A DNA stretch of 64,000 bases, taken from Brachybacterium avium. GTDB taxonomy: Bacteria > Actinomycetota > Actinomycetes > Actinomycetales > Dermabacteraceae. A model generated the notes under the pieces. It saw nothing but the letters and a program-made list of their open reading frames with translations, had not been told where the DNA came from and did not search any database. The number at the start of each line of letters is the position of its first letter. The stretch's first letter is position 1. The stretch is taken from positions 434,001 through 498,000 of the forward strand of contig NZ_CP022316.1 in NCBI RefSeq assembly GCF_002216795.1, given 5' to 3'. Shown here in pieces: positions 1 through 13,822 of this stretch. Both the position numbers and the translations under genes were made by a program.

Positions 1-22
1 CCCCCGAGCACCTGGAGAAGAC

Positions 23-1246
23 ATGAGCACCGCTGCCGCCCCCACCCCCGTCATCGCTGAGCTGGCGCTGCGCGGCACCGCCGTGCTCGAGCAGGGACTC
101 GTGCCGGACGCGCTGCTGCTGATCGACGGCGGTGACATCCTCTGGGCGGGCCCCTCGGCCCGGGCCCCGCAGCATCAGGCAGAGCGGACGCTCGAGCACG
201 ACGGACTGATCCTGCCCGGACTGGTGGATCTGCACTGCCACGGCGGCGGGGGTGCCTCTTTCCCCGACGCGGCAACGTCCGAGGACCTGCTCACCGCGGT
301 CCGCGAGCATCGCCGGCACGGCACCACCAGTCTCGTCGCCTCACTGGTCACCGCCGAAGCGGACACCTTGCGGGCGCGGGTCGCCGACCTGGCGCGGCTC
401 GCCGCCGACGGGGAGATCGCGGCGCTCCACCTCGAGGGCCCGTTCCTCTCCGTGGCGCGCTGTGGTGCCCAGAACCCCGCACACATCGTCGACGGCGATC
501 CGGATCTGGTGCGCGAGCTCGCCCAGCTCGCCGGCGGAGCGCTGGCCACGATGACCGTCGCCCCCGAGGTGAAGGGGGCGGAAGAGGTCATCGAGGCGCT
601 GGCCGAGGTGGGAGCCGTGCCCTCGCTCGGCCACACCGACGGCAGCAGCGCCCAGATGACGGATGCCCTCACGCGGGCCCGGGCCGAGCTGCGCCGGGAG
701 CATGGCCGCTCGCCGCTGCCCACCGCGACCCATCTGTTCAACGGGATGCGGCCGATCCACCACCGCGATCCCGGACCGGCCCTGGCTGCGCTGGATGCGG
801 CCGCCGCCGGTGACCTGGTGGTCGAGGTGATCGCCGACGGCGTCCATCTCGATGCCCGCACCGTCGCCCATGTCTTCGCGATCGCCGCCGAGCAGAACGT
901 GGTGCTGGTGACCGATGCGATGGCTGCGGCCGGGATGCCGGATGGGCAGTACCGCCTCGGGTCGCTCGATGTCACCGTCGCCTCGGGGGTCGCGACGCTC
1001 ACCGGCGGTTCTGCGATCGCCGGTGGGACCGCGCACCTGCTCGATGTGGTGCGCTTCGCCGTCACCGAGGCCGGGGTGGATCTGGTGCGTGCTGTGCGCG
1101 CCGCCTCGTCGGTGCCGGCCGCAGTGCTGGGGATGCAGGATCGGATCGGTGTGCTCGCCCCGGGCCGACGTGCAGATGCCGTGCTGGTGGATTCCGAGCT
1201 GGCACCGATCACCGTGCTGCGCGCAGGCGTCGTCGTCACCGACTGA
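23..1246 (+). CDS. nagA: N-acetylglucosamine-6-phosphate deacetylase
   Basis: This 407-aa amidohydrolase removes acetate from GlcNAc-6-phosphate to give glucosamine-6-phosphate in cytosolic amino-sugar catabolism and wall recycling. The metal-binding HCHGGGG motif lies at residues 71-77, HLEGP with the key Glu at 138, metal histidines in GHT (204) and THLFN (237), and the catalytic Asp in LVTDAM (298). The ATG follows GGAGAAGAC, a good ribosome site. Length is normal for the family. Only 22 bases precede it in the window, so an upstream nag partner cannot be seen. It converges on the minus-strand block beginning at 1347. Confidence 0.95.
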   Translation: MSTAAAPTPVIAELALRGTAVLEQGLVPDALLLIDGGDILWAGPSARAPQHQAERTLEHDGLILPGLVDLHCHGGGGASFPDAATSEDLLTAVREHRRHGTTSLVASLVTAEADTLRARVADLARLAADGEIAALHLEGPFLSVARCGAQNPAHIVDGDPDLVRELAQLAGGALATMTVAPEVKGAEEVIEALAEVGAVPSLGHTDGSSAQMTDALTRARAELRREHGRSPLPTATHLFNGMRPIHHRDPGPALAALDAAAAGDLVVEVIADGVHLDARTVAHVFAIAAEQNVVLVTDAMAAAGMPDGQYRLGSLDVTVASGVATLTGGSAIAGGTAHLLDVVRFAVTEAGVDLVRAVRAASSVPAAVLGMQDRIGVLAPGRRADAVLVDSELAPITVLRAGVVVTD

Positions 1247-1260
1247 GCGTCACTGAGCCG

Positions 1261-1333
1261 CCCCCGGGAGCGGCCGGGCCGCTCGCCCCCGGGAGCGGCC
1301 GGGCCGCTCGCCCCCGGGAGCGGCCGGGCCGCT
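1261..1333. repeat. 25-bp tandem repeat (2.9 copies) of a GC hairpin
   Basis: Units 1261-1285 and 1286-1310 are identical and 1311-1333 is a third copy lacking the last two bases. Each unit contains AGCGGCC-G-GGCCGCT, a near-perfect palindrome. It sits between convergent nagA and the DUF2550 gene, so a bidirectional transcription terminator is the simplest role. There is no T-tract. Confidence 0.8.
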
Positions 1334-1346
1334 GCGGCGAGATCGG

Positions 1347-1792
1347 TCAGTCCGCGTCCCCGAGCACGGAGCCCATCGGGGCGGCCTCCAACCAGGAGTT
1401 CAGCGCTGCCCCGAGGCCGTATCGACGATCGCGCTGACCTCCCGGCCGCCGCGCAGACGGAACTCGATCAGGCACCGCTCCTCGCCGTCCTCCACCTGGG
1501 CGGGAAGGTTCTGCCGGGTGACGGACCGGATCTGGCTGCGACGCAGCACCAGCTCGGGACGCAGCCGCAGGGAGAAGGCGCGGAACCAGCGCAGGCGGTC
1601 GGTGCCGAAGCGCATCAGCCCGTGCTGCCAGCTGGACCCGCCCACGAGCCCGCGGCGGCGCACCGTGCATTCGAAGGCGCCGCGGCTCCGTGAGACCAAC
1701 AGCTGGCGCGCGACCAGCAACAGCACCACCACCAGCACGACGAAGAGCATCCCGATCCCCAGGAGGAGGATCGGGATGCTCAGGGTGTTCAT
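1347..1792 (-). CDS. DUF2550 family membrane protein, frameshifted near its C terminus
   Basis: This is a small protein with one N-terminal membrane helix (residues about 5-28) and a soluble domain, of the DUF2550 family commonly found just after atpC in actinobacteria; its function is unknown. Read without change from 1792 it stops at 1400 (130 aa) with the tail VDTASGQR. The family-like ending AALNSWLEAAP continues in another frame to a stop at 1347. Adding one base to the C4 run at 1409-1412 (G4 on the coding strand) restores SGAALNSWLEAAP and a protein of about 148 aa. I infer either a real frameshift or a homopolymer undercall. Confidence 0.7.
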
Positions 1793-1810
1793 TCCGTCTG
1801 CGCAGTCAGC

Positions 1811-4535
<2,725 letters not shown>

Positions 4536-4606
4536 GTCTCTCCTCGTGCGGGATCGATGCGTCCTGGGCGGGAGCCGCCGTCCGCTGGGGACGGCGGCGT
4601 CTCGCA

Positions 4607-6232
<1,626 letters not shown>

Positions 6233-6330
6233 CTGCTGCTTCGCTTCCTCTCGGTCTCCCCGTGCCGGGGATGGTCTGAACAATGCTGGGGACGCCGCGG
6301 CCTCGAGGAGGCTCCGGCATCGGGGATGAG

Positions 6331-7146
6331 TCAGGCCACGAGCTGTGACCGGGCTCGGGAGAGCCGGGCCAGCACGGTGGCGTCAAAGAGGTCGTCGCCG
6401 ACCTGGATCTGGAGACCGCCCACGACTGCAGGATCGACGGTGAGGTTCAGCTGGATCTGACGGCCGTAGACGGTCGCCAGGACAGCGCCCAGTCGGGCCT
6501 GCTGCGCCTCGTTCAGCGGCACTGCGCTGGAGACGGACGCGAATGCGCGCCGACGACGGTCGGAGGCGAAGCGGGCGAACTCCTCGACGCGACGGGCCGG
6601 CTTGGTCTCGGTGCGACGTCCGACGGCTCGGGCCGCCAGAGCGACCGTGAGGCGGTGCACCCGGCCGTCCAGCAGGCGCTCCAGCAGGGACGCGCGCCGT
6701 GCGGGCTCTCCCCGCTCCCCGTCGAGGGTGGAGGTGAGGTCACCGCTGCCGTCGATGAGTCGCGAGACGTCGAACAGCTCGCTGTCGACCTGTTCGAGGA
6801 CTCCCTCGGACTGCGCCTGCTCGAGCAGTGCCGTGACCCCGAGCAGCTCGAGGGCATCGAGGATGTCCTCCTGCTCGGACCAGCGACGCCGCACGACCTC
6901 GAGAGTGGCCTCGAGCGTGCGCGGGCTGACCCGGCTCGCCAGCAGCGAGCGCACCGCCGACTCCTTGACCTCGGCCGGACGGCCGGGATCGGAGAGGGTG
7001 CGCACGAGCTGATTGCTGGAATCGATGGCATCAGCCACCGAGAACAGCTCCTGGGCCTCGGTATCCAGCGCAGCGCCGTCGGCCGCGAAGGCGGCCTCGA
7101 CGTGCCGGAGCACCTCGGCGAAGGAGGTGGAGGAAGTTCCTCGCAT
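6331..7146 (-). CDS. atpH: ATP synthase F1 subunit delta
   Basis: This is the peripheral-stalk subunit linking F1 to subunit b, 271 aa, in the long actinobacterial delta form. The conserved C-terminal [22 protein letters not shown] region is complete. The ATG at 7146 sits 6 bases after AAGGA; a GTG directly before it (7149) is the alternative. It is a separate gene, unlike the b-delta fusion of mycobacteria. It starts 10 bases after atpF ends. Confidence 0.93.
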   Translation of the reverse strand: MRGTSSTSFAEVLRHVEAAFAADGAALDTEAQELFSVADAIDSSNQLVRTLSDPGRPAEVKESAVRSLLASRVSPRTLEATLEVVRRRWSEQEDILDALELLGVTALLEQAQSEGVLEQVDSELFDVSRLIDGSGDLTSTLDGERGEPARRASLLERLLDGRVHRLTVALAARAVGRRTETKPARRVEEFARFASDRRRRAFASVSSAVPLNEAQQARLGAVLATVYGRQIQLNLTVDPAVVGGLQIQVGDDLFDATVLARLSRARSQLVA

Positions 7147-7155
7147 CACGGTTCC

Positions 7156-7701
7156 TTATCGGGTGGTGGCCTGGCTCGACTCGAGGTCGTCCAGGAACCG
7201 GTCGATCACTCGGCGGGAGCGCTCGTCATCGGTGAGGGACTCCCCGACGATCTTGGACGCGAGGTCGCTGGCGAGCGTCCCGACCTCTCCGCGCAGCTCG
7301 GTCGAGGCGGCGATCCGCTCGGCGCTGAGCTGCTGACGGCCCGAGGCGAGCAGGCGCTCGTTCTCGGACTCGGCGCGGGCACGGGCGTCGTCGACGATCT
7401 TCTGACCGTCCGCGCGGGCCTTCTCCCGGATCGAGGCGGCCTCCTGGCGGGCGGCCGCGAGCTCCTGCTCCTGATCGCTCTTCAGCTGGTCGACCTGCTC
7501 CTGGACCTTCTCCGCATTGCGCAGGCCGCCCTCGATCTTCTCCGCACGCTCGTCCAGCACGGCGTTGAGCCGCGGGAGGACGAACTTCATGAAGACGACC
7601 GCGAAGATGATCAGGAAGGCGAGCGACCAGATGATCTCCGAAGGCAGGGGAACCAGAAGACGCCAGCTCGGGACTGACTGTGCTCCTTCGGCAAGAATCA
7701 T
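7156..7701 (-). CDS. atpF: ATP synthase F0 subunit b
   Basis: This is the stator stalk subunit, 181 aa. One membrane helix (residues about 23-45, IIWSLAFLIIFAVVFMKFVLP) is followed by a long charged coiled coil rich in Glu, Arg and Ala to residue about 160, as in the family. The start at 7701 gives the usual short periplasmic N terminus. It lies 11 bases downstream of atpE. Confidence 0.95.
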   Translation of the reverse strand: MILAEGAQSVPSWRLLVPLPSEIIWSLAFLIIFAVVFMKFVLPRLNAVLDERAEKIEGGLRNAEKVQEQVDQLKSDQEQELAAARQEAASIREKARADGQKIVDDARARAESENERLLASGRQQLSAERIAASTELRGEVGTLASDLASKIVGESLTDDERSRRVIDRFLDDLESSQATTR

Positions 7702-7712
7702 GGGAGTGAGCC

Positions 7713-8024
<312 letters not shown>

Positions 8025-8810
8025 TCAGTGCTCGTCGGCGGTGGCCATCTGGATGTACACCGCGGCGAGGATCGTGAAGATGAAGGCCTGCAGGGCGGCG
8101 ACGAAGATCTCGAAGCCGTAGATGCCGATGGCCAGCGCGCCCGCGAAGGGAGAGATCGCCACCAGCCAGGTGCCCGAGAGCAGCAGCCCCTGGGTCAGGC
8201 CGATGAAGACGACCATCATGATGTGGCCGGCGACCATGTTCGCGAGCAGTCGGATGGTCAGCGAGGCCCAGCGGATCAGGACCACCTGGAGGAACTCGAT
8301 CGGCACCAGCAGCAGGTAGATCGGCTTGGGCAGCCCGGGCGGGGCGGTCTCATGCTTGAGATAGCCGGCGATGCCGCGCTTCTTCACCCCGGCGGACACG
8401 TAGATCACGAAGGTCCACAGGGCCGCCAGCAGGGGCAGACCGATCACGGAGGTGCCGGCCAGGTTCAGGCCCGGGACCACGCCGGCGAGGTTCATCGCCA
8501 GCAGGAAGAAGAACAGCGTGGTGAGGAATGGCGCGAAGTGCTTGCCCTCGCGCAGCCCCAGCGTGTTCTTGATGATGGTGCCGTTGACGAACTCGAGGAG
8601 CAGCTCGACGATGCTCTGCCCGCGGCCCGGCACCAGCTTGGCGCGGGAGGCGAGCACGCACATCACGATCAGCACGACGGCGAGCACGATCAGGCGCACC
8701 AGCTGGACGCGGTTGAACTCGAACCAGGTTCCGCTGAAGAGGATCGCGTCCGGGAAGAACTCGTCCAGCGTCGGAACATGGAAGAGCGAATCGCCCTCGG
8801 CGTGCAGCAT
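8025..8810 (-). CDS. atpB: ATP synthase F0 subunit a
   Basis: This is the stator channel subunit, 261 aa from the ATG at 8810, with about six membrane helices. The essential arginine is in SLTIRLLANMVAGH, and the C-terminal helix pair ends FIFTILAAVYIQMATADEH. The start is uncertain. A GTG at 8873 would add 21 residues, and a CTG at 8834 is the only candidate with a ribosome site (GGGAG 6 bases away). The body from FHVPTLDEFFPDAILF onwards is firm. It is the first F0 gene after the atpI-like gene. Confidence 0.93.
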   Translation of the reverse strand: MLHAEGDSLFHVPTLDEFFPDAILFSGTWFEFNRVQLVRLIVLAVVLIVMCVLASRAKLVPGRGQSIVELLLEFVNGTIIKNTLGLREGKHFAPFLTTLFFFLLAMNLAGVVPGLNLAGTSVIGLPLLAALWTFVIYVSAGVKKRGIAGYLKHETAPPGLPKPIYLLLVPIEFLQVVLIRWASLTIRLLANMVAGHIMMVVFIGLTQGLLLSGTWLVAISPFAGALAIGIYGFEIFVAALQAFIFTILAAVYIQMATADEH

Positions 8811-9023
8811 GGGGCTGAGGTCTGCGGTGTTCAGCTCGATCTCCCGTGGTCGTGTGGTCCGGCGCCATCGCACCGGCCGTGGCCGTCATTCTCGATCGGG
8901 ACCTACCCGGATGCGGCCACCGTGCGTACGGCGATGGACGACGCGTTGAGCGGTCTGGGTGGTCGATCAGTGGTCGAGCGGACCTCGGTAATGCACCGTG
9001 ATCAGCGGTCGAGCACCTCGGGA

Positions 9024-9029
9024 AGCATA
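9024..9029 (-). promoter_or_regulatory. possible -10 element (TATGCT) for the atp operon
   Basis: TATGCT fits the actinobacterial TANNNT pattern and lies in the 160-230-base gap before atpB. No convincing -35 box is seen. The same gap holds a direct repeat of GATCAGYGGTCGAGC at 8965-8979 and 9000-9014 (35-bp period) of unknown role. The operon may instead be read from further upstream. Confidence 0.35.
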
Positions 9030-9037
9030 ACAGAGAG

Positions 9038-9538
9038 TCACTGCTCCGCCGGGGGGTCAAGGGGGGTCTCCACGGGCTCCACATCCAACGGCTGACGGGT
9101 CCTCAGCAGCAGTGTGGCCTCGAGAAGCATCGCCGAGACCGCGCCCACCAGCAGTGCCAGTCCGATCCACTGGGTGGAGAGCGAGGGCAGGTCCTTGACC
9201 GCCAGTAGGATCAGGATCACAACGAACATCTTGACCGCCCAGGAGCCGAGCACGGTGGCGGCCATGGTGAGGGGACTCAGGCGGGGGCTGAGGAACGAGA
9301 TCACTGCGGAGGGCAGCACCACGATCAGGGTGAGGCCGGTGCCGACCAGCGCTCCCGCCAGTGCGGTCGACTCGGGCCGGGTGGCAGCGATGAGGATGAC
9401 CACCAGGTCCAGCACCAGGCCGACGACCACGGCGATCACGGTGGCTCGCTGCATCGAGCGGTCCCCTGCGGTGCGACGTCGCGGGGCGGTGGGGGCGGGC
9501 CGCCCGTGGGCGGCGGAGTTCTCAGGCTGAGGGGACAT
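9038..9538 (-). CDS. AtpI-like membrane protein
   Basis: This 166-aa protein has a charged N terminus and four predicted membrane helices (about residues 31-51, 60-82, 92-115 and 122-145). Position directly upstream of atpB and the helix count fit the AtpI/ATP synthase protein I group, which assists c-ring assembly or Mg uptake in other bacteria; sequence identity alone would not prove it. It overlaps the end of the WecA-like gene by 17 bases. It could start at a Met about 28 residues later (MQRATVIAVV). Confidence 0.6.
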   Translation of the reverse strand: MSPQPENSAAHGRPAPTAPRRRTAGDRSMQRATVIAVVVGLVLDLVVILIAATRPESTALAGALVGTGLTLIVVLPSAVISFLSPRLSPLTMAATVLGSWAVKMFVVILILLAVKDLPSLSTQWIGLALLVGAVSAMLLEATLLLRTRQPLDVEPVETPLDPPAEQ

Positions 9539-10646
9539 CGAGATCCTTCCGGTGACGGCCGGTGCGCCATCTGAGGGGGTCGAAGGTGAGCAGGACGGCG
9601 AACATCAGCCCGATCATCCAGAAGATGTAGACCGTGCGCATCGGCAGCACGAGCGGGAGCAGCAGCCCCACCGAGATCACCACGGTCCAGGTGTACATGA
9701 TCAGCACGGCGGCGAACTTGGTGTGCCCCAGGCTGAGCAGCCGGTGGTGGAGATGCGCCTTGTCGGCCTGGAACGGGGATCTGCCCGAGCCGATCCGTCG
9801 GACCACCGCGAGCGCGAAGTCGAGGAAAGGGATCACCATCACGCCGATGGGGAGCAGGATCGGCAGGAACTGACCGAAGAAGTCTGCGCCGGTGAGCCGG
9901 CCGGGGTCGACCTGACCGGTCACGGCGATGGTGCTGGCCGCCAGCAGCAGTCCCAGCAGCATCGAGCCGGAGTCGCCCATGAAGATGCGGGCCCGGGTGA
10001 GGTTATGAGGCAGGAATCCCAGACAGGCGCCGATCATCACTGCGGTCAGCAGGGCCGCGAGCGAGGAGTAGTCGGTGGCCGAGGCGCTGCGGGTGAGCGT
10101 GTAGGCGTAGACGAAGAAGGCCGAACCGCCGATCGCCATCACGCCCGCCGCCAGCCCGTCCAGCCCGTCCACGAAGTTCACCGCGTTCATGCTCACCACC
10201 ACCACCAGCACGGTGAGGATCAGCGCCGTGCGTCCGGACAGCACGGTCACGCCGTTGATCGGGAGGGTCACCAGGCTGACGCCCTGCCACGCCAGCAGCA
10301 CGGCCGCCAGCACCTGGCCGGCCAGCTTGGTCACCCAGTCCAGGTCCCAGCGGTCATCAGCGGCTCCGAGCAGGCACACCAGCGAGCCGGCCGCGAGGAT
10401 CGCCCATGGTTGGCGGCTGTCGCGGAACAGTCCTTCGAGGAAAGGGATGTTGCTCGCGACCAGCATCGCGCAGAGCACTCCCGTGAGCATGGCGAGCCCA
10501 CCCAGGCGCGGGGTCACCGCGTCGTGGACGTCACGATCCCTCACCGCTGTCATCGCTCCGGCCCGTCGGGCCAGGAGCCTCACCCCGGGGGTCACCAGGA
10601 AGGTGACCGCTGCGGCGAGGAGCAGGAGGAACAGGTAGATCCTCAC
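9522..10646 (-). CDS. MraY/WecA-like undecaprenyl-phosphate glycosyl-1-phosphate transferase
   Basis: This 374-aa polytopic membrane enzyme of the polyprenyl-phosphate N-acetylhexosamine-1-phosphate transferase family starts synthesis of a lipid-linked wall polymer such as arabinogalactan linker or teichoic acid. About 11 membrane helices alternate with the catalytic loops: GAADDRWDLD near 95, NAVNFVDGLDGL near 155, FMGDSGSMLLG near 222 and the HLHHRLL motif near 300. The GTG start overlaps the tsaC stop (GTGA). Its place between tsaC and the atp genes is conserved in actinobacteria. The acceptor sugar cannot be told from sequence alone. Confidence 0.9.
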   Translation of the reverse strand: MRIYLFLLLLAAAVTFLVTPGVRLLARRAGAMTAVRDRDVHDAVTPRLGGLAMLTGVLCAMLVASNIPFLEGLFRDSRQPWAILAAGSLVCLLGAADDRWDLDWVTKLAGQVLAAVLLAWQGVSLVTLPINGVTVLSGRTALILTVLVVVVSMNAVNFVDGLDGLAAGVMAIGGSAFFVYAYTLTRSASATDYSSLAALLTAVMIGACLGFLPHNLTRARIFMGDSGSMLLGLLLAASTIAVTGQVDPGRLTGADFFGQFLPILLPIGVMVIPFLDFALAVVRRIGSGRSPFQADKAHLHHRLLSLGHTKFAAVLIMYTWTVVISVGLLLPLVLPMRTVYIFWMIGLMFAVLLTFDPLRWRTGRHRKDLDVPSA

Positions 10647-11632
10647 CCGGAAGTGCTCTCCGTGCCGGACTCACCCGCAGCAGGCTCGGAGGTCGGCGCC
10701 GGGGTCTGCTCGCCGACCTGGTCGAGGCGGGTCTCGGCGGACTGACCCAGCGCTGCGGCGTCCGCGACGTCCGGGGCGGGTGCGGGCTCGGCGGGCAGGT
10801 CCAGCACGGACGTGTTCGCAGCCGGCGTTGCGGAGCCCGCAGTCGTCGGATCGGCGGGCGTTCCCGTCTCGGCGATGCCGGGAGCATCTTCCGAGTGCGC
10901 CTCGGAGCTCTGCGCGCCGGAGGCCTCCTCCCCGGAGAGATCCCCGTCGGAGGATTCCTCCTCGGAGGGCTCCTGCTCGCTCACGGGTTCGGCTGCGGTG
11001 AAGATGTCTCCGACGATCTCGATGATCTGCTCCTTGGAGATGGCGCCTTCGCGCACGATCTCCGCCGGGGTCACCGTGGTGTCCAGGATGGTGGAGCTCT
11101 CGCCGATGCGGGCCGGTCCGCCGTCGAGGTAGATCTCGACGGCATCGCCGAGCTGTGTGGCGGCGTCCAGCACGCTGAGCGCTGCGGGCCTGCCATGACG
11201 GTTCGCGCTGGAGACGGCGAGCGGCCCGGTGCGGCGCAGCAGCTCGAGGGCGACCTCGTCATCCGGCATCCGCAGTGCCACGGTGCCGCGGGTCTCCCCC
11301 AGATCCCAGGTCAGCGACCGCTGGGCGGAGAGGATCAGGGTGAGCGCGCCCGGCCACAGCTCCTCGGTGAGATCCTCGACGTAGTCGGGGACCTCCGCGG
11401 CCAGGGCCAGCAGCACGGCGTGGTCGCCGATCAGCACCGGCGGCGGGGTGTCGCGGCCGCGCCCCTTCGCCTCGAGCAGGGCTGCGACGGCGTCCGGGGT
11501 GAACGCATCCGCCCCGATCCCGTAGACGGTATCCGTCGGCAGGACGATCAGGTCGCCACCGCGCACGGCGTCGACGGCGGCGGCGAGGGCATCCTCGCGG
11601 GACTCTGGGTTCTGGGTGTCGTGCACGGTCAC
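10643..11632 (-). CDS. tsaC: L-threonylcarbamoyladenylate synthase with long acidic tail
   Basis: This YrdC/Sua5-domain enzyme makes threonylcarbamoyl-AMP from threonine, bicarbonate and ATP for the t6A37 tRNA modification; TsaD at 27540 does the transfer step. The YrdC core covers residues about 8-205, with VLPTDTVYGIGADAF, the SANRHGRPAA segment and a conserved REG at the end. The rest, about 115 residues, is a low-complexity Glu/Ser/Ala/Pro-rich acidic tail with no fold I recognise. The GTG start overlaps the prmC stop (GTGA), and its own end overlaps the next gene the same way, indicating an operon. Confidence 0.92.
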   Translation of the reverse strand: MTVHDTQNPESREDALAAAVDAVRGGDLIVLPTDTVYGIGADAFTPDAVAALLEAKGRGRDTPPPVLIGDHAVLLALAAEVPDYVEDLTEELWPGALTLILSAQRSLTWDLGETRGTVALRMPDDEVALELLRRTGPLAVSSANRHGRPAALSVLDAATQLGDAVEIYLDGGPARIGESSTILDTTVTPAEIVREGAISKEQIIEIVGDIFTAAEPVSEQEPSEEESSDGDLSGEEASGAQSSEAHSEDAPGIAETGTPADPTTAGSATPAANTSVLDLPAEPAPAPDVADAAALGQSAETRLDQVGEQTPAPTSEPAAGESGTESTSG

Positions 11633-12534
11633 CGGGACAGTCTCTCACTTCCACTGGTCGGTTCCCCGAGGGCGCGGCGCGCCACCAGGAATCGGTCGCG
11701 ACCGGTCAGGTCGGGGACGGTTCTGAACAGGTCGAAGCCACCGCATCCGGCGGCGACCTCACGAGCGTCGGCCCCCTGCACGTCCGCGTGCTCCATGATC
11801 AGCACACCACCGGGTCGCAGCAGCCGGTGCGCCCAGGCGACGACGGCGCGCGGGACCTCGAGACCGTCCGGTCCCCCGCCGAACAGGGCGCGGTGCGGAT
11901 CATGCTCGAGCACCTCGGCGTCACGGGGCACGGCCTCGGGCGGGATATAGGGAGGGTTGGACAGCACGGCATCCACCGGGGCGACCGCTGCCAGCTCAGG
12001 GATCATCCCGAGCAGGTCCGCCTCCAACACACGGCCGCGACCGGGACCCGCCTGTTCGAGGTTGTGGGCGGTCAGCTCTGCAGCGACGGGATCCACCTCC
12101 ACGGACAGCACCTGAGAACGCGGCAGCTCGTCCAGGACGGCCGCGCCCAGCGCGCCGGAACCGGAACAGAGGTCGACCACCTCGCCCAGCGGCCCCTCCA
12201 CGTACTCGCGCATCAGGTCCACGGCGAGCTCGGTCTCCGGGCGCGGGATGAACACGCCGGGACGCACATCGAGCATGAGGCGACGGAACGGGGCTCGTCC
12301 CAGGATCAGCTGCAGCGGCTCACGCTGCACCCGGCGTGCGGTGAGCTTCTCGAGCCGCTCCGCGAAGGTCTCCGGCAGGTCGTCGAGCAGGACCAGGGGG
12401 CTCTCGGTGTCGGCGGCATGGGCGATCAGCGCCCGCGCATCGGCGCTGGGCGAGGGCACCCCGGCCTCACCCAGCTGACGCGTCGTCTCCGCCAGAGCGG
12501 AGCGCAGCCGGGTGCGCACCTCCTGTGCGTGCAT
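11629..12534 (-). CDS. prmC: Peptide chain release factor N5-glutamine methyltransferase
   Basis: This 301-aa SAM-dependent enzyme methylates the Gln of the GGQ motif of release factors. An N-terminal helical domain (1-80) is followed by a Rossmann domain with the SAM loop VVDLCSGSGALG near 118 and the catalytic NPPYIPPE near 189. The ATG overlaps the prfA stop (TGATG), so it is translationally coupled to its own substrate. Confidence 0.95.
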   Translation of the reverse strand: MHAQEVRTRLRSALAETTRQLGEAGVPSPSADARALIAHAADTESPLVLLDDLPETFAERLEKLTARRVQREPLQLILGRAPFRRLMLDVRPGVFIPRPETELAVDLMREYVEGPLGEVVDLCSGSGALGAAVLDELPRSQVLSVEVDPVAAELTAHNLEQAGPGRGRVLEADLLGMIPELAAVAPVDAVLSNPPYIPPEAVPRDAEVLEHDPHRALFGGGPDGLEVPRAVVAWAHRLLRPGGVLIMEHADVQGADAREVAAGCGGFDLFRTVPDLTGRDRFLVARRALGEPTSGSERLSR

Positions 12535-13669
12535 CAGGTCCGCTCCTCCGGGTTGCCGGCCTGCGCCTCCGCCAGGCGCGCCGCCCGCTCGGCCTGACGA
12601 GAGGAGGCGATGAGGTCCGTGAGGTCACCGGCCAGCACCTGCGCCAGGTTGCCCGCCTTGAAACCGGTGCGATGGTCGGCGACCCGGGACTCGGGGAAGT
12701 TGTAGGTGCGGATCCGCTCGCTGCGATCCACCGTGCGCACCTGGGAGCGCCGGGTCGCGGAGGACTGCGCCTCCTGCTCTGCACGACGAGCATCCAGCAA
12801 GCGGGTGCGCAGGATCCGCAGCGCCTGATCCCGGTTCTGCAGCTGGCTCTTCTGGTCCTGGCAGGAGACCACCACCCCGGTGGGAAGATGTGTGATCCGC
12901 ACTGCGGAATCGGTCGTGTTCACGCTCTGGCCGCCCGGGCCGCTGGAGCGGAAGACGTCGATGCGCAGGTTCGCCGGCGCCATCGCCTCGGCGAGGAGCT
13001 CGGTCTCATCGGTCTCGTCGGCCTCGGGCAGCACCAGCACGCCGACAGCGGAGGTGTGGATGCGCCCCTGGGACTCCGTGACCGGGACGCGCTGGACCCG
13101 GTGCACCCCGGCCTCGTGCTTGAGATGGGCGTAGACGCCGGTGCCGGGACCGCCCGCACCCCGTGCCGCGATCGCGACGGTGACGTCCTTGAGCCCGCCG
13201 AGATCGGATTCGGAGGAGGTCAGGACCTCCACCCGCCAGCCCTGGGACTCGGCGAAGGCGCGATACATGCGCAGCATCTCCGCCGCGAAGAGCGCGGATT
13301 CCTCCCCGCCGGCGCCGGCCTTGATCTCGAGGATCACGTCACGGGCATCATCGGGGTCGCGGGGGCGAGCAGGTCCTCGAGATGCTCTCGCTCGACACCG
13401 AGACGCGCCTGCAGCCGGGTCGCCTCCGCCGCCAGCTCCTCGTCCCCCTCCCCCAGCTCCTCGAGCTCCTGAGCGACCTCGAGATCCGCCTCGGTGGCCT
13501 CCAGCTGCGCCGCTGCCTCGAGGATCCCCTCCAGCTCGGCGTAGCGCCGGCCCACGCGTCGGGCGCGCGCGGCATCCTCGTGCAGGGCCGGGTCCGCCAT
13601 CGAGTCCTGCAGACGACCGTGCTCCTGACGCAGCGGCGCGAGTCGGTCTCCCCCGTCCTGCTCGCTCAT
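12534..13669 (-). CDS. prfA: Peptide chain release factor 1, split by a -1 frameshift
   Basis: This is release factor 1, which reads UAA and UAG. The N-terminal part starts at the ATG 13669 (AAGGAG five bases before) and runs into a stop at 13334 after [12 protein letters not shown]. The rest reads in another frame from about 13360 with [18 protein letters not shown], the codon-reading PVT motif and the catalytic GGQ ([11 protein letters not shown]). Adding one base to the G5 run at 13361-13365 joins them as [18 protein letters not shown] and gives 378 aa, a normal RF1 length. RF1 is essential and, unlike RF2, has no known programmed frameshift, so I infer an undercalled base. Confidence 0.9.
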
Positions 13670-13732
13670 CGATGCTCCTTCGTCAGTCACCCGGCGGCAT
13701 CAGCCACGCATAGTCATGGTTCCCACATGCAC

Positions 13733-13768
13733 GACGCCGGTGCACGCCCTGGGGCGTGCACCGGCGTC
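13733..13768 (-). terminator. hairpin terminator between rpmE and prfA
   Basis: A perfect 16-bp stem (GACGCCGGTGCACGCC and its complement) encloses a CTGG loop. It lies after rpmE and before prfA on the minus strand. There is no clear U-tract, as is common in actinobacteria. Confidence 0.75.
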
Positions 13769-13822
13769 GGAGAATGCTCTCTGCTGATGGAACGTCGCTC
13801 AGGCGCGAGCCCTGCGCAGCGG

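Noticed and set aside
1261..1333. CRISPR-like array
   Set aside because: Units abut directly with no spacers and there are only 2.9 copies; no cas genes.
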